From: PWPS01 sp964507105
GTDB taxonomy: Bacteria > Patescibacteriota > Minisyncoccia > Minisyncoccales > PWPS01
Reading direction: 5' to 3'
DNA length: 64,000 bases
Assembly: GCA_964507105.1 (NCBI GenBank)
Contig: CAZDOR010000003.1
Span: 25,019-89,018 of the forward strand
Each line of letters starts with the position of its first letter. The first letter of the stretch is position 1. Made by a program: the position numbers and the translations under genes. Below, one piece after another: positions 56,176 through 64,000 of this stretch. Under the pieces are notes generated by a model. It was not told the origin of the DNA. It did not search any database and saw only the letters and a program-made list of their open reading frames with translations.

Positions 56176-56685
56176 TTAATTTACAAGGGTTAAAATGTAG
56201 TTTATTTTTTTCATGTAATAAAGATCATTCAGCTCTTTTGTTTTCAGTTTTTCTCGCAACCCGGATGGTCCGTGATAATATGCAGCCACTGCTTCTTTCA
56301 AGTTAAAATCATATGAATCGATTAAATATCTTAAGTACCAGCCGGCCCCCCATAAACTTTCAAATTCGTGAACTCTATTTATTTTAATTCCCTCCTTTTT
56401 TTCAATCAGATCAACCACATTTTTAGTGAGCATAGTTAGTCCTTGTACACCTGTTTCGGATATTGCGTTAGGATCTCCATTTGACTCCACAACTACCAGA
56501 GCTAACAAAATTTCTTTTTTAATTTCATGACTTTCGGCTGCCAGTTTAATTCTTTCTCCGTATTTCGTTTCGGTCTCCGAAACCACCTCCTCTATACCGT
56601 TCGTCCAGTTTTCAAAATTAGCTTCGACATTTCCTCCTGAAAAAAATAGAATGACTATTAATAGGATAACAAATTTAATTTTCAA
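56176..56685 (-). CDS. SLT-domain lytic transglycosylase, TTG start
   Basis: 169 residues. The TTG at 56685 is chosen because AGGAGGG (56693-56699) lies 7 nt upstream and the resulting N-terminus (IKFVILLIVILFFSGGNVEA) is a good signal peptide. The catalytic Glu is in LALVVVESNGDPNA (about 64), followed by ETGVQGLTML and AVAAYYHGPSGL, the SLT pattern. It cleaves peptidoglycan glycan strands outside the membrane. It has its own promoter and terminator. Confidence 0.88.
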   Translation of the reverse strand: MKIKFVILLIVILFFSGGNVEANFENWTNGIEEVVSETETKYGERIKLAAESHEIKKEILLALVVVESNGDPNAISETGVQGLTMLTKNVVDLIEKKEGIKINRVHEFESLWGAGWYLRYLIDSYDFNLKEAVAAYYHGPSGLREKLKTKELNDLYYMKKINYILTLVN

Positions 56686-56708
56686 CGGGAATCCCTCCTA
56701 TATTTTAA

Positions 56709-56736
56709 ATTATACAATATTAGATAAAAAAATCAA
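56709..56736 (-). promoter_or_regulatory. Promoter of the lytic transglycosylase
   Basis: Minus-strand TTGATT (56731-56736), 16-bp spacer, TATAAT (56709-56714). Predicted start near 56702, directly before the Shine-Dalgarno site. Confidence 0.65.
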
Positions 56737-56799
56737 ATAGTTTTTACTTTTATTTTTATTAATGTTTTACTATAATGAACTTACTTACTATTTTTAAAA

Positions 56800-57255
56800 A
56801 TGAAAAAGCTTATAGCTTCAATTGTGATAGTTTCCGCTTTCATGATCCTGACCTGGGGGGCGCAAATTGGTTTTTCAACTGAAAACGGGACTTTTTCCGA
56901 TTTAACGGATCCTATTTTAAGCGGAACTTCAAATGTTGAATCGGAAGATGATAAATTTTCTTCAGGCAGTGAGACGGATAATAGCTTGAAAAAAAGAAAT
57001 TCAAAAACTGATGATTTTGATCCGTCCTTTGAGAGTGTCGAAGAGATTAATCTTAGTTCTGGTTTGCGAGGAAATTTGAATAAGGGCTTGGAAAATTTTA
57101 AAGAGAAAACTCTTTCTTCGGGTCACGATTTTCGGTCCAGAATTGAAGAAGTTAGTTTGGAAAATAGAAAAAAAGCTGAGAAGGAAGTCAGTGAACTTTC
57201 CGAGGATTTATCGAATCGACTCAGAAAAATAATTTGTGAAGAGATTTGTGAATAA
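56800..57255 (+). CDS. Exported acidic protein, unassigned
   Basis: 151 residues. Signal peptide about 1-22 (LIASIVIVSAFMILTWGAQ), then a Ser/Asp-rich disordered region and a C-terminal helix (KAEKEVSELSEDLSNRLRK) ending in CEEICE, giving two Cys near the end. A TATAAT at 56771 without a good -35 box lies 24 bp upstream. It is the only well-supported + strand gene in the minus half of the window, convergent with the SLC12-like gene. Function unknown. Confidence 0.65.
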   Translation: MKKLIASIVIVSAFMILTWGAQIGFSTENGTFSDLTDPILSGTSNVESEDDKFSSGSETDNSLKKRNSKTDDFDPSFESVEEINLSSGLRGNLNKGLENFKEKTLSSGHDFRSRIEEVSLENRKKAEKEVSELSEDLSNRLRKIICEEICE

Positions 57256-57271
57256 TGTTTTAAATTTTATT

Positions 57272-59461
57272 TTAAGCTAAAATACTTTCTTTCGCGGAAT
57301 CCAAAATAAATAAATTTGATTTTTTACCTATCGTAGCGATTCTGTAAATTGAATTTATATCCTGCGGTTCAAAGGGGAAGATATGTATATCACCTTCCGG
57401 TGCTTTTTTTAGGGCGCTTTCAAAGTTATCAACCGTAATTTTTACATCTGTGTTGTGGGGAAATCTGGCTTCGTAAATTAATTTATGAAGATATTTTTCC
57501 GCTTTTCGTTGTTCGCCTATTTCTTCAACACACATTCGGAGGGTTACCTTTCCGTTCCAATTTTGTTGTATACTGTAAGCTGTCAGCAGAGCTAAATCGT
57601 AGTGCCGATCCTTGAAGAGATTGTAGTCCAATACTTTGGGTGTGATCCAAACGTGAATATCTTCCTGTGTTCCGAGACCGATTTCTTTATCTCGATCGAA
57701 AAGAGTAAGTCCGTATTTTTTTCTTCTTGATGAATTAATAATTTTTTTGAGATCCTCGGGATTTAATTTATTCGGTTTGTACGGTAAAAATAGAATGTTT
57801 GGTGAAAAGACCTGACTTTGAATCGCCTCCATGGAAACTATTAAAGAGTTTATGTAGTCCACTGCCTCAATTTCGGAATAGGATGCGAATATTTTATTTC
57901 CATTGAATTTTTCAACCAAATCGGGAAGCTGTTTTATTTCTCTACTTAATTCTTCTTTAGTTATATCCTCTTCTTCCGGATTTTTTCTTATATTTTTATT
58001 TAAATTAAAGCCGAGAACCGTCATCCGTCCATTCGGATAGGCAATTGATCTTATCAATGGAAAATTTCCGATTATGGTCCTGGTTGCCAGAACCGGCACT
58101 ACCATGTTTGGCTTCCAGGTATGAAGCGAAGATTCGGGGAGATGTCTGGTTTTTTCCGCTGCCCACTCCGAGAATGATCTGAAAACCCCCGATCTTATAT
58201 CACCTCTTTCATGCGGTAATTTTTTTTGAGTCAATACGATATAAATTAAAAGTATAGTAAGGAGAGCCAGCAAACTCGCGTATACGTTTATTAAAAACAT
58301 TACCACCAAAGACACGACTGCCCCGTAAATCGGGATAATTACCGGAATTTTGAATATGGGACGAAAGCTTCTCAGTCCGAGGTATTGCTCTAAAAAGACT
58401 GCCAAGTTAATTACTAAATAAGTAATCAAGAAAAACATCGTTAAAATCTGAGCTACGATATTAAGGGATCCCATCAGAATTACGGGAAACAGAATAAGTC
58501 CGGTAATTAGCACGGCGTTACGCGGCTCTTCTTTATCTTTTCCGGATTTGATGAATTTTTCCCCGGGAAGCACCCCGCTTTTAGTTAAAGCTTCCAGCAC
58601 TCTGGGGGCGGCAATGAGAACGGTTAAGGCACTTGAAAGGGTTGCCGCCATTATTCCTAAAATTACCAGCCCGGGAATAGCTGAAATTTCAACCAGTATA
58701 AATGTGTTGTCGAGCAATTCTGTCACTGTAGCGCTGTATGAAAGTATCCAGGATACAAGTATATAAATTAAAATACTGGCTCCCAACCCCCAGAGTATAC
58801 CTTTTGGAATTTGTCTTTTCGGATCCGTTAACTCTCCCGACATACCTATTCCGGCCATCAAGCCGGTTACAGCGGGAAAGAAAATGGCAAAAAGAGTCCA
58901 AAAATCATAGCTTTCGGTGACCAACATCGGAACTTCCGGGTCCATCGGCCTGCCGGCTCCAATGAATATCACTCCCAAAACCAAACAAATTAAAAAGAAA
59001 ATTATTGTTTGCACCTTTACTGCATATTTGGTGCTTGTAAAAGTGAGAGCCAAGAGGAACAAGAAAGCAATTATGGAAACCACCCCCATACTGTGCTGGG
59101 GAAAAATTAGCTGCCATGTTTCGGAAAAACCGAATATGTATAATGCTACTGAGAAGGCCTGTGCTAAATAAAGCGGAATTCCTATACTCCCCCCTATCTC
59201 AAGACCCAATGTTTTATTTATTATTGAGTATGCTCCACCTGCTCCGATACGAACGTTACTTGATATTGAGCTCAATGAGAGCCCCGTAGAGAGAGTTACG
59301 GATGCAGAAAGGAGTATTATTATCACTGCTCCCAAAAAGCCGGCTCCCCCGACTATGGTTCCCAGTCTGAGGAAGAGAATCACTCCTATAATACTTAAAA
59401 ACGTGGGAACGAAGACACCCCTGAAAGCTTTAAATTGGTTGGATCCGGTCTCCTTGCTCAT
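57272..59461 (-). CDS. SLC12-like (APC superfamily) cation-chloride or amino-acid transporter
   Basis: 729 residues. About 12 spans (1-415) beginning AFRGVFVPTFLSIIGVILFL and IGAGGAYSIINKTLG, GLMAGIGMSGELTDPKRQIP, which are typical of the SLC12/Na-K-Cl cotransporter-like group of APC transporters. A soluble C-terminal region (about 440-729, with VLATRTIIGNFPLIRSIAYP) resembles the SLC12 regulatory domain with two universal-stress-like folds. Likely couples ion movement to solute transport; substrate undetermined. Confidence 0.87.
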   Translation of the reverse strand: MSKETGSNQFKAFRGVFVPTFLSIIGVILFLRLGTIVGGAGFLGAVIIILLSASVTLSTGLSLSSISSNVRIGAGGAYSIINKTLGLEIGGSIGIPLYLAQAFSVALYIFGFSETWQLIFPQHSMGVVSIIAFLFLLALTFTSTKYAVKVQTIIFFLICLVLGVIFIGAGRPMDPEVPMLVTESYDFWTLFAIFFPAVTGLMAGIGMSGELTDPKRQIPKGILWGLGASILIYILVSWILSYSATVTELLDNTFILVEISAIPGLVILGIMAATLSSALTVLIAAPRVLEALTKSGVLPGEKFIKSGKDKEEPRNAVLITGLILFPVILMGSLNIVAQILTMFFLITYLVINLAVFLEQYLGLRSFRPIFKIPVIIPIYGAVVSLVVMFLINVYASLLALLTILLIYIVLTQKKLPHERGDIRSGVFRSFSEWAAEKTRHLPESSLHTWKPNMVVPVLATRTIIGNFPLIRSIAYPNGRMTVLGFNLNKNIRKNPEEEDITKEELSREIKQLPDLVEKFNGNKIFASYSEIEAVDYINSLIVSMEAIQSQVFSPNILFLPYKPNKLNPEDLKKIINSSRRKKYGLTLFDRDKEIGLGTQEDIHVWITPKVLDYNLFKDRHYDLALLTAYSIQQNWNGKVTLRMCVEEIGEQRKAEKYLHKLIYEARFPHNTDVKITVDNFESALKKAPEGDIHIFPFEPQDINSIYRIATIGKKSNLFILDSAKESILA

Positions 59462-59524
59462 AATCTATATTTTTTCATCACATTTTATTCTTATGAAATA
59501 ATATCACATTAATTATTTTTTAAA

Positions 59525-59719
59525 CTATACGGTCAATATTTCCTGATAAATTTCCATTAGTCGAGGAATCGAAACTATCAAACCGATAATCGGTATTAAA
59601 ACTATGATTATCTTAACCACCATTGAAGTTAAATAAATTCTTTTTATCAGGCTTAAGTCCTTTTCTATTTTTTTAAGTTTTTCTTCTTGCCTTTTTAGTT
59701 GCTTTTTTATTTCTTTCAT
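59525..59719 (-). CDS. Small coiled-coil and single-span protein
   Basis: 64 residues. A basic coiled coil (KKQLKRQEEKLKKIEKDLSLI, part) is followed by one membrane helix (VVKIIIVLIPIIGLIVSI). It starts 1 bp after the DUF362 stop, so it is likely part of that operon. Unassigned. Confidence 0.65.
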   Translation of the reverse strand: MKEIKKQLKRQEEKLKKIEKDLSLIKRIYLTSMVVKIIIVLIPIIGLIVSIPRLMEIYQEILTV

Positions 59720-59720
59720 T

Positions 59721-60725
59721 TTAAATCTTTTTTACTTCATAATCCACCTTTCCCAATTTTTCTTCCGCATATTCAATCATGTGTTCATTTTTCACCGGAT
59801 TAATTCGTTTAAATTTACCATTTGAAAATTCATTTGCTAATTTTAGCGATTCTTTTTCAACTGCTATCGGATTTGTAGACATTAAAATACCAATATCGTC
59901 CATAATCGGATCCATCAACCTTCCAACACAATCACAATCTTCGGTTATGTTTTTTAAAACGTTTATGTATACCAAATTACGATTGAAATAATCAATAACG
60001 GCCCGACAATAATCGACTATCTTCTCTTGCAACTTGCGATTTGTAGATCCGCTCCAGGGAATCGATACGGCCCCATATTCACAAATGGCTATACACATTG
60101 CACAGCCGATACATTTTTCCGGATCTATTTTTAGACCTTTTTCTGTTTTTTTTATAGCGCTCACATCGCAATTTTCAACACAGGCATGACAGTTCGTGCA
60201 TCTTTCCGTATGAATTGAAGGGCTGATATCCGAATGCATATGGAGTTTTCCCGCTCGAGAACCCAATCCCATTCCGATATTTTTTAAAGCACCTCCGAAG
60301 CCGGTTCCCGAATGTCCCTTGAAGTGGCTCAGGACTATTAGTGAATTATAATTTTTTATTCCCTCCCCTATTTTTGCATTTTCAACAACCCCGTTTTTTA
60401 CGGGTAAATCTATTTTTGATTGTCCATTTTCTCCATCCAAGATATCGATGGGAGCAAATCCGAATCCGTGCTCTTTTGCAACTTTGAGATGGTCTTTTGC
60501 ACTTGTTCGTGAACCCCTGTAGAGAACGTTGCACTCTACCAAAGCTGATTTTTTCCCCGAATTTTTTACTTTTTTATGAACTTTTTTCGCAAAATCGGGG
60601 TTGAGATATGTTTTATTTCCTTTTTCTCCGAAGTGAACTTTTATTCCCACCTTATCCTTTAAATTGGAATAATCTATTTTATCGATTATTTTTTTGAAAT
60701 TTTTTGAAAAATATACGCAATCCAT
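59721..60725 (-). CDS. DUF362 protein with two 4Fe-4S clusters, third copy
   Basis: 334 residues. DUF362 core (VGIKVHFGEKGNKTYL, SLIVLSHFKGHSGTGFGGALKN, part, GMGLGSRAGK) with a ferredoxin insert holding two CxxCxxCxxxC sets: CTNCHACVENC and CIGCAMCIAIC (about 190-225). This version probably carries electron-transfer clusters, unlike the two copies at 9986 and 11267. It lies 3 bp after the beta-propeller gene in the operon. Confidence 0.9.
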   Translation of the reverse strand: MDCVYFSKNFKKIIDKIDYSNLKDKVGIKVHFGEKGNKTYLNPDFAKKVHKKVKNSGKKSALVECNVLYRGSRTSAKDHLKVAKEHGFGFAPIDILDGENGQSKIDLPVKNGVVENAKIGEGIKNYNSLIVLSHFKGHSGTGFGGALKNIGMGLGSRAGKLHMHSDISPSIHTERCTNCHACVENCDVSAIKKTEKGLKIDPEKCIGCAMCIAICEYGAVSIPWSGSTNRKLQEKIVDYCRAVIDYFNRNLVYINVLKNITEDCDCVGRLMDPIMDDIGILMSTNPIAVEKESLKLANEFSNGKFKRINPVKNEHMIEYAEEKLGKVDYEVKKI

Positions 60726-60728
60726 GTT

Positions 60729-61988
60729 TTATTTGATTAATTCCTCGTGATAGTCATTTGCTCTTCCCTCTTTGGTTTTGAAGGCTTCATAAGATGGCAG
60801 ATTGCAAAAAATTATTTCTCCGTCAAGAAAATTGGAAAAAATCATATTTTTTCCGTCCGAACTGACATCGAGTCCGGTCGGCTGATTACCTCCGACCAGC
60901 GCATCCAATTTTTCTCCGGTTTGAGAATTAAAAAATAAAATTGAACCCCATTCGGGACCCGGCTGATTATAACCCTCGGGATTGTTTGCTCCTCGATTCG
61001 AAACTATGAGTATTTTTTCGTCCGGAGTCAATCTGATCGTGTTCGGATTATTGTCGGTTTCGGTCAGTTTTTTTACTGATTGGTCATTTTTATTAATCAT
61101 GTAAATTTTCCCTTTTCCCATGTCGGAAGCGTAAATATAGTCTTCAGATCCTATTAAGTCCCTCATGGCACCTCCCGTTTTTATCAGTGTTTCGGATTCG
61201 CCGGTTTCTAAATTGTGTTTTTCTATTTCTCCGTTATCAAAACCGGCTACATACATTCGTTTTCCGGACAAATAAATTCCTCGAGGAGTGGTTACTGTTG
61301 AAATTTTATTTTCCAAATCTCCGGAATCGATATCCAATTTGGAAATATCGTTTCCGACCCAGTTTGAGGCGAACAATTTGTCTTTTTGAAGATCAACTAT
61401 TTTAGTCCAAGAACTTTCGGTTTCTAATTTTTTTTCAATCCTCCTTTCAGTTGCATCTATTTTGAATATTCGTCCGGTTTCCATTTGGCTTACGTAAGCA
61501 TAAGAGCCGTCTTTATTGAACTTTATTTCGGTTCCTCCGCCGCCCGGAAGCGATAAATCTTTTCGTTTTTCTTTTTTAAAATCAAAAATCACAACACCGT
61601 AGTTTTGGTTCATGAGTGAAGTAGACCAGAACTCATTGCTTTTCGGTCTGAATGCTATTGATTTTGGAGAAGGAATACCTTTTATTGAATATCCACAGTT
61701 AACAATTTGGTCGGAATGAACTTCAAATTTTTCCGGGCTATAAGGCTCACCGAAATCTTCTTCGTTATTTTCTGTGCCCTCCGGTTTTTCGTCATTTATT
61801 TTTTCATCATTTTTATCTTGAGGCTCTTTTTTTGTTTCTTTACCTTGTTTCTCATTTAGGTATTCTTGAGCTTTTTCTTCGCTATTTTGCACTTCATTTT
61901 CATCCGATTCATATCCGGCATGAAAAATTGCTATTGATCCGATTAAAAAGATTATTGAGAAAAAAATTATAAAATAGCTTTTATTCAT
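60729..61988 (-). CDS. Membrane-anchored YVTN/YncE-like beta-propeller protein
   Basis: 419 residues. Signal-anchor (about 4-22), an acidic disordered linker (about 25-85) and a six- or seven-blade propeller in the rest: IPSPKSIAFRPKSNEF, GGTEIKFNKDGSYAYVSQ, IKTGGAMRDLIGS, PNTIRLTPDEKILIVSNRG and PTGLDVSSDGKNMIFSNF are blade repeats. Probably extracytoplasmic binding or electron-transfer partner for the neighbouring DUF362-ferredoxin protein, but this is inference. It overlaps the DUF2238 gene by 8 bp. Confidence 0.82.
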   Translation of the reverse strand: MNKSYFIIFFSIIFLIGSIAIFHAGYESDENEVQNSEEKAQEYLNEKQGKETKKEPQDKNDEKINDEKPEGTENNEEDFGEPYSPEKFEVHSDQIVNCGYSIKGIPSPKSIAFRPKSNEFWSTSLMNQNYGVVIFDFKKEKRKDLSLPGGGGTEIKFNKDGSYAYVSQMETGRIFKIDATERRIEKKLETESSWTKIVDLQKDKLFASNWVGNDISKLDIDSGDLENKISTVTTPRGIYLSGKRMYVAGFDNGEIEKHNLETGESETLIKTGGAMRDLIGSEDYIYASDMGKGKIYMINKNDQSVKKLTETDNNPNTIRLTPDEKILIVSNRGANNPEGYNQPGPEWGSILFFNSQTGEKLDALVGGNQPTGLDVSSDGKNMIFSNFLDGEIIFCNLPSYEAFKTKEGRANDYHEELIK

Positions 61989-62679
61989 TGGTTTTGTTAA
62001 AGTAATTCGGGTTTTTCTTTTCTACTTTTTTAATTAATTTTTTAAAAATAAAGGCTTCTCCCGTTTTAAGGTAAATGTATCCTGCTGCTGAAGCGATAAA
62101 AGCCCCCAGAGCATCAAGTATCAAGTCGTGCATGGTATCCAAGACTCCGAGCCGGGTATCGAAATAACCGTAGACCAGCTCCAGATTGCGAGCTTTTTGC
62201 ATATTTAATCCGAAAAACTGATCCATGGAAAATTCAAATATTTCCCATAATGCACCCAAGGAAAGAGCAAACGTAAATCCAAAAAAAGCAATTAGAAAAG
62301 GAGAGGCTTTCAGTTTTCCGGTTTTGTATAGTGAGTAAGGTATTAAAAAACCCAAAAATCCCAAGCCGAGCCCACTTACTGCATGAAGCAAAGAATCAAA
62401 CCATTCGAATCTATAATAAAAGTCTCTAATCCCACCCAAAAAAACACCTGCATATATGAAAGCTATCAAAGCCAACTGAAGTTCTCCGGGCAAATAAAAA
62501 TCATATTTTTTTTGAACTAATTGACTTATTAAAATCAGTCCGAAGGTTAAAACGGTAAGAAAGAATGCAAACCAATTTTGAATCCATAAATTAATTAGCA
62601 ATGCTATTCCCAAAGATAGAAATATAATTCCAGTTATGAGATTGTATACCTTTGATTTTTTCTTTAGATTTGCGAGCAT
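61981..62679 (-). CDS. DUF2238 (VanZ-like) membrane protein
   Basis: 232 residues, about seven spans. The DUF2238 motifs FEWFDSLLHAVSGLGLGFLG, LGALWEIFEFSMDQFFG and DTRLGVLDTMHDLILDALGA are clear. Function unknown. It is the first gene of an operon running through the beta-propeller, DUF362 and coiled-coil genes. Confidence 0.87.
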   Translation of the reverse strand: MLANLKKKSKVYNLITGIIFLSLGIALLINLWIQNWFAFFLTVLTFGLILISQLVQKKYDFYLPGELQLALIAFIYAGVFLGGIRDFYYRFEWFDSLLHAVSGLGLGFLGFLIPYSLYKTGKLKASPFLIAFFGFTFALSLGALWEIFEFSMDQFFGLNMQKARNLELVYGYFDTRLGVLDTMHDLILDALGAFIASAAGYIYLKTGEAFIFKKLIKKVEKKNPNYFNKTNE

Positions 62680-62696
62680 AAATAAGCGGATTATTT

Positions 62697-62728
62697 GATA
62701 AAAAACAAGGGAGGTATTAACCCTCCCT
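62697..62728 (-). terminator. Terminator after the 62739 gene
   Basis: Minus-strand stem AAGGGAGG / CCTCCCTT, loop GTTAATA, then GTTTTTT. Confidence 0.83.
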
Positions 62729-62738
62729 TTTACTCCTA

Positions 62739-63365
62739 TTATTCAATAATTTTTAATTTATCGATTTCGTATCCGTTCTCGAATAGCATTGTTTTTACCT
62801 CCGGTTTAATCGTTAAATTCGAATGGCCCGATTTTTTTAAGGAAACACCTTCCTTTATTAGTTCCGGGATCTTCTCCACTATTTGAGGGTCGGGCCTTTC
62901 TTCAGCAAGGCTTAGAGACCACTTAACTTTAATTTCGCTTTTCTCTTTTTTAATTGTAAATTTACCGGACAAGGGAGACACAACCATTACCTTTTCGCTG
63001 GGTCGTTTTATTCCGAAATTAATAACATTGCCGGACTCAACAAAAAGTGATTCGTTTCGATCATTGATTATCAGCAGCTTCTGGTCGGGGAGTTGAGTGT
63101 AAGTGAATATCGATATTCCGAGAAAAAGAACTGAAAGAGAGAAAATCCAAGCAGCTATTTCCAAATAAGTATTTTTTGATTTTCGAAAAAGAAAAATCGG
63201 AAAACCGAGCAGGATGAATACTCCTAAAAAAACTATTACGGGCAACTTAACAATCAAAGGGTATTGGTTCAGTCGAATTCCGAGAAAGAAAATTAAAAGT
63301 GCAAATACTAAAAGAGCAGGAATAATTAAAAGACGGAATCCCAATTCAAATACTATTTTAACCAT
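62739..63365 (-). CDS. Membrane protein with N-terminal spans, possible AUC start upstream
   Basis: 208 residues from the ATG at 63365, or 218 if translation begins at an in-frame ATC (63393-63395). Three spans near the N-terminus (about 8-27, 33-52, 62-82), then a soluble domain of strands (LLIINDRNESLFVES, VMVVSPLSGKFTIKK) likely outside the membrane. The strong Shine-Dalgarno site (AAGGAGGG, 63402-63409) lies 6 nt before the ATC but 36 nt before the ATG. Family unknown. It is followed by a terminator. Confidence 0.7.
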   Translation of the reverse strand: MVKIVFELGFRLLIIPALLVFALLIFFLGIRLNQYPLIVKLPVIVFLGVFILLGFPIFLFRKSKNTYLEIAAWIFSLSVLFLGISIFTYTQLPDQKLLIINDRNESLFVESGNVINFGIKRPSEKVMVVSPLSGKFTIKKEKSEIKVKWSLSLAEERPDPQIVEKIPELIKEGVSLKKSGHSNLTIKPEVKTMLFENGYEIDKLKIIE

Positions 63366-63401
63366 CTTCGAACCGAATCCATCTTTAGGGTGGATGGTTA
63401 T

Positions 63402-63423
63402 CCCTCCTTCCTAATTTATTCTA
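63402..63423 (-). promoter_or_regulatory. -10 box and Shine-Dalgarno site of the 62739 gene
   Basis: Minus-strand TAGAAT (63418-63423) and AAGGAGGG (63402-63409). A start near 63411 would put the Shine-Dalgarno site at the mRNA 5' end. No convincing -35 box is seen. Confidence 0.55.
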
Positions 63424-63447
63424 ACACAAAAATATTCTGATTTAAAC

Positions 63448-64000
63448 TCAAAGAGAGGTAGGAAAATCAAAGAAAAGACTCTTTAAATTAAACTTTTGTT
63501 GAACTTTCTTTTTCAGAGCTATGATTCCCAGGGTTTCGGTGGCATAGTGTCCTCCGAAAAGAACATTTATTTTTCCGTCTCTGGCTACTTCGGCAATATC
63601 TCTTTCTTCACCGGTTATAAGCAAGTCAAGTTTTTTTTCCAGAGCTTCGTAAACGAATCCACCACCGGAACCGCTAACCGCTCCGATTCGTTCAATTTTT
63701 TCCGGTCCGAAATTTAATAACTTACACTCTTTATCCAGAATTTCCTCTAATTTGTTTGCTACAGTTAGAATATCAACCGGATTGGTCTCCCCTATCCAAC
63801 CGATTTCGTCGGCCATTCTTTCTGTTGGTTTTATGGATAATTTTTTTAATATTTGAGCGTTATTACCCACCTCCTCATGCTTATCCAGCGGTAAATGAAC
63901 AGCATAGAGAGAAGTATTGGTTTCCAGCAAGGGTCTTGCCCTGGACTTCATCCAGGAACTTAAAGAAGGATTTTTTTTCTTCCAAAATATTCCATGATGA
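63448..64000 (-). CDS. Nif3-like dinuclear metal centre protein, 5'-truncated
   Basis: 183 residues visible; the frame stays open to the window edge with HHGIFWKKK, so the start lies beyond 64000. Nif3 (DUF34/GTP cyclohydrolase I type 2-like) landmarks: HHG, TSLYAVHLPLDKHEEVGNNA (20 residues), GAVSGSGGGFVYEAL, DLLITGEERDIAEVAR and FGGHYATETLGI, which supply the His/Glu/Asp metal ligands. Biological role in bacteria is not established. Confidence 0.9.
   Translation of the reverse strand, partial: HHGIFWKKKNPSLSSWMKSRARPLLETNTSLYAVHLPLDKHEEVGNNAQILKKLSIKPTERMADEIGWIGETNPVDILTVANKLEEILDKECKLLNFGPEKIERIGAVSGSGGGFVYEALEKKLDLLITGEERDIAEVARDGKINVLFGGHYATETLGIIALKKKVQQKFNLKSLFFDFPTSL

Noticed and set aside
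1..64000. TGA recoded as glycine
   Set aside because: TGA ends many genes at the expected length (for example 2130 and 9986), so the standard bacterial code applies.

Overview
The window reads as a chromosome segment from a small-genome bacterium of the Candidate Phyla Radiation (Patescibacteria), most like the Parcubacteria side. This is an inference from the AT-rich sequence, tightly packed overlapping genes, mostly absent Shine-Dalgarno sites, minimal versions of core genes (for example a 225-residue TruB) and many small unassigned membrane proteins. TGA is used as an ordinary stop, which argues against the TGA=Gly lineages. No insertion sequence, prophage, CRISPR array or rRNA was seen. 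One tRNA gene (Lys, anticodon TTT) is present.

Layout. From 1 to 23.6 kb almost everything is on the + strand: a DnaQ-like exonuclease, exonuclease VII (xseA-xseB), an unassigned Cys-cluster protein, isopentenyl-diphosphate isomerase, membrane proteins, an HD hydrolase, a UvrD-type helicase, a candidate structured RNA (9704-9947), a DUF362/PIG-L cluster, a SurA-N-like protein, a RecB-type nuclease, an unusual family-4 uracil-DNA glycosylase, slipin, TruB, a GerMN-like protein, MscS, a Kef-type antiporter, SpoIIM-like, PgeF, GalU and TsaC. From 23.6 to 27.8 kb a minus-strand operon holds the AmmeMemoRadiSam genes plus two unassigned genes and fmt. From 27.9 to 40.5 kb (+) lie thpR, murC, a polyprenyl synthase, tig, a response regulator and a cell-wall cluster (dac-mraY-murD-ftsW-murG), then a dif-like site, a Xer recombinase and rpmA. 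From 40.5 kb to the end nearly every gene is on the minus strand: pyrG, rplI, ctpA, an archaeal-type MtaB, tRNA-Lys, dnaJ, dnaK, grpE and hrcA with a CIRCE operator, an ABC exporter operon, a 25-codon gene with its own promoter and terminator, a lytic transglycosylase, an SLC12-like transporter, a third DUF362 protein, a beta-propeller protein and a truncated Nif3 gene.

The switch from + to - genes at about 40.5 kb, together with a 28-bp dif-like palindrome right before the xer gene, suggests that the window spans the replication terminus. Other points worth a second look are the AmmeMemoRadiSam locus with a Xer core-binding-domain protein that lacks a catalytic domain, a family-4 UDG that has lost all four Fe-S cysteines, a set of small genes with compact promoters and strong Shine-Dalgarno sites in a region that otherwise lacks them, and a possible AUC start codon near 63.39 kb. 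All family calls were made by eye from motifs; no database search was run.
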